Both the position numbers and the translations under genes were made by a program. Of a DNA stretch of 64,000 nt, positions 62,290 to 64,000 are shown one piece after another. This DNA comes from Candidatus Hydrogenedentota bacterium. Its GTDB lineage: Bacteria > Hydrogenedentota > Hydrogenedentia > Hydrogenedentales > JAJRTN01. The stretch covers positions 1 to 64,000 of the forward strand of contig JAJRTN010000005.1 in assembly GCA_024278275.1 (NCBI GenBank). Direction: 5' to 3'. The stretch's first letter is position 1. Every line of letters starts with the position of its first letter. Under the pieces are notes generated by a model. The model did not search any database. It saw only the letters and a program-made list of their open reading frames with translations, and was not told where the DNA came from.

Positions 62290-64000
62290 ATGTTGACTTC
62301 TTTACACAGGAAAACGGCGGGGCCGGGGGCTTCGGTCCATGACTTCACGGTGCAGGCCGTGTTGCTGCTCCTGTTGCTGGCGGCGCTTTTTCCCGGCGTG
62401 TTCTTGCGGGGGGAGAGCATTGCGCCGGGGGACATCCTGTTCACGGCCCTTCCCTGGGCCGACCATGCGCCCCATGGCTTCACGCGTCCCGGGAATCCCC
62501 AGGCGGTGGACCCCGTGGCGGCTTTCCTGCCGTGGTACGCGCTCTCCACGGAGGCCCTCCGCCGGGGAGAACTACCCCTGTGGAACCCCCTTTGCTTTGG
62601 CGGCATGCCCTTGCTGGCGAACTACCAATCCGCCGTGTTCTACCCGCCCCGAATGCTGCACCTCATCTTCGGGCTGGCCTGGGGCACCACTTTACTAATC
62701 CTGTTCAAGCTGTGGTGGTGCGGCATGGCGGCGTACTGGTGTGGGCGCGGCCTGGGGCTGTGCCGGGGTGCCGCGCGCTTTCTCTCCATCGCCTGGATGC
62801 TCTGTGGCTACAACGTTACCTGGTGCAACTGGCCCCTCACGGATGTGGCGGGGTGGCTCCCCGTTCTCCTGCTGGGAACGGAGCAGGTCTTGTCGCGCCG
62901 TTATCGAAAGGGTTTCCTGGTCCTCGTCCTCGGCGGTACCATGGCGCTCCTCGCGGGGCATCCGGAAACCGCCTTCGCCCTGGCCGTTCCCCTCGCGCTC
63001 TATTTCCTCCTTCGGCTGGTGCTGGCGCGCCCGGGCCGGCACGATGCCTTCACCCAAACGGGGGTCTGCGCGGGCGCGGCGGTATTGACCCTGGGCCTCT
63101 GCGCCGTGCAGCTTTTCCCTTTCCTGGAATACCTGCGAAACAGTGCCCATTTTCTCGATCGGCCCGGCATGGATTCCAACTACGCCATGCCCTTCTCCGC
63201 GCTCGTGGGCTATTGGGTGCCCCGTTTTTTCGGCGCGGCGCCGGACGGAAACTATTTTGGCGACCTCGATTCCAGCGTATACGGCATGATGTACCCCGGT
63301 ATCGCCGTGTGGCTGGGGATATTCCTGATGAACGGTTTCCGCCGTATGGAAGCGGTTCAACGCCATCGTATCGCGGCGCTGGCCGCGACCGCGGGCCTGG
63401 GAATGGGGCTGGCCTGGGGGCTCCCCGGCCTGTCCTGGATACACGGTCTTCCCCTGTTCAATACCATGCTCCGGTGCCACCACCTCGTCTTCCCTGCTTT
63501 CGCCCTGCCCCTGCTTGGGGCCACGGGGTTGTCACCGCTGACAGAACGCACCGTCTCGCGCCGTTTGATAATACGTGCCGGGTTGCTCTCCGCGTTGGCC
63601 GCCGGATTCGTCCTGGTCCAATACCGGTTCCATGGCGGGGTGATTGCCGCTTTGGGCATGCGTCCTTTCGTGGCGACCCAAATGGCGGTGGCGGGCACCC
63701 TGGCGCTGGTGGCCTTGGGCCTGGTGGTGGTCCATGCCGTGCTGCCACGCCCGCGTTTACTGCTGGGGGCGCTGACGGTGATCCTGGCCGTGGACCTGCT
63801 TTACGCCGCCCGCGGCATCAACCCCACCATACCGCCCGGGCAGCTTTACCCGCCCACGGAACTGACGGACTACCTGCGGTCCATCCAGCCTCCGCCCCGG
63901 GTCAACACCGCGTCGGCCAACATTCCCGCGGGATTCAACATCCCCTACGGTATCGAGCAGTGGGGCGCGTACGACGGCCTCTATCCCGAGCGGATGATGA
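62290..64000 (+). CDS. YfhO-like multi-pass membrane protein (3' end beyond window)
   Basis: The frame is open from ATG 62290 to the window end, giving 570 residues without a stop. It begins with a helix (FTVQAVLLLLLLAALFPGVF), then a loop with PLWNPLCFGGMPLLANYQSA and VFYPPRMLH, the hallmark of YfhO/GT-C-like membrane proteins (W.P...GG.P..a......fyP). At least ten further helices follow. YfhO proteins are thought to transfer sugars to lipids or lipoteichoic-type polymers using polyprenyl donors. Ribosome site weak (AGGGTG). Divergent from the GH65-like gene. Confidence 0.8.
   Translation, partial: MLTSLHRKTAGPGASVHDFTVQAVLLLLLLAALFPGVFLRGESIAPGDILFTALPWADHAPHGFTRPGNPQAVDPVAAFLPWYALSTEALRRGELPLWNPLCFGGMPLLANYQSAVFYPPRMLHLIFGLAWGTTLLILFKLWWCGMAAYWCGRGLGLCRGAARFLSIAWMLCGYNVTWCNWPLTDVAGWLPVLLLGTEQVLSRRYRKGFLVLVLGGTMALLAGHPETAFALAVPLALYFLLRLVLARPGRHDAFTQTGVCAGAAVLTLGLCAVQLFPFLEYLRNSAHFLDRPGMDSNYAMPFSALVGYWVPRFFGAAPDGNYFGDLDSSVYGMMYPGIAVWLGIFLMNGFRRMEAVQRHRIAALAATAGLGMGLAWGLPGLSWIHGLPLFNTMLRCHHLVFPAFALPLLGATGLSPLTERTVSRRLIIRAGLLSALAAGFVLVQYRFHGGVIAALGMRPFVATQMAVAGTLALVALGLVVVHAVLPRPRLLLGALTVILAVDLLYAARGINPTIPPGQLYPPTELTDYLRSIQPPPRVNTASANIPAGFNIPYGIEQWGAYDGLYPERMM

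Overview
The window looks like a piece of chromosome from a GC-rich, Gram-negative heterotroph. Outer-membrane life is indicated by a beta-barrel porin and a heptosyltransferase. Several gene families are ones I associate with Planctomycetota, Verrucomicrobiota and especially Hydrogenedentota: DUF4091 and DUF4832 sugar-hydrolase-like proteins, paired Gfo/Idh/MocA oxidoreductases, a PQQ-propeller protein with a methyltransferase-like head, L-rhamnose mutarotase, and a Gly-Glu-rich C-terminal anchor. The phylum is an inference from gene content; there is no rRNA gene or other taxonomic anchor here.

Layout. 1-2.6 kb: end of a PAS/hybrid histidine kinase, an Hpt protein and a convergent transaldolase-like aldolase. 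2.7-17.4 kb: DUF4091 protein, two Gfo/Idh/MocA oxidoreductases, a lone receiver protein, secreted and membrane proteins without clear family, a TMTC-like membrane-TPR protein, an alpha-galactosidase-like protein and a dynamin-like GTPase. 17.8-22.6 kb: the most interesting locus (below). 22.7-28.2 kb: ferrochelatase, a flippase-like membrane protein, a GT-C glycosyltransferase and a GH5-like hydrolase. 28.4-37.1 kb: housekeeping genes engB, lon, rpsA and ilvB, then an arylsulfotransferase-like protein. 37.3-47.5 kb: metallophosphoesterase lipoprotein, rhaM, a frame-interrupted heptosyltransferase, FmdB-type zinc ribbon, porin, TrpB2, an acyl-reductase-like SDR and prepilin peptidase. 47.7-50.4 kb: a visibly less GC-rich KAP-type ATPase gene, probably acquired. 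50.6-64 kb: PQQ/methyltransferase-like protein, FHA-GAF histidine kinase, DUF4832 protein, an MFS-HEAT fusion, a GH65-like protein and the start of a YfhO-like membrane protein.

The candidate system is at 17777-22645. Three minus-strand genes encode a small basic protein with an ISxHAxxR-like start, a HIRAN domain fused to an ARPP-1/DUF6569 domain, and a degenerate poly(ADP-ribose) glycohydrolase (PARG)-like protein. They lie divergent to a sigma-54 activator (AAA+ with GAFTGA, Fis-type HTH) whose sensor is a DHH-phosphoesterase-like domain with an altered metal-binding motif. A near-consensus -24/-12 promoter (TGGCACG-N4-ATGCT, GG-N10-GC) points into the three-gene operon. The layout resembles rtcR-rtcBA: a dedicated sensor-activator that switches on a silent stress or repair operon. 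The parts suggest ADP-ribose or nucleic-acid damage biology.

Intergenic DNA is rich in small hairpin repeats. Two families (here R1 and R3) show compensatory changes between copies, so the stem itself appears conserved. Two other palindromic repeats, at 9138 and 35786, have different sequences. No tRNA, rRNA, insertion sequence, CRISPR array or replication origin was found.
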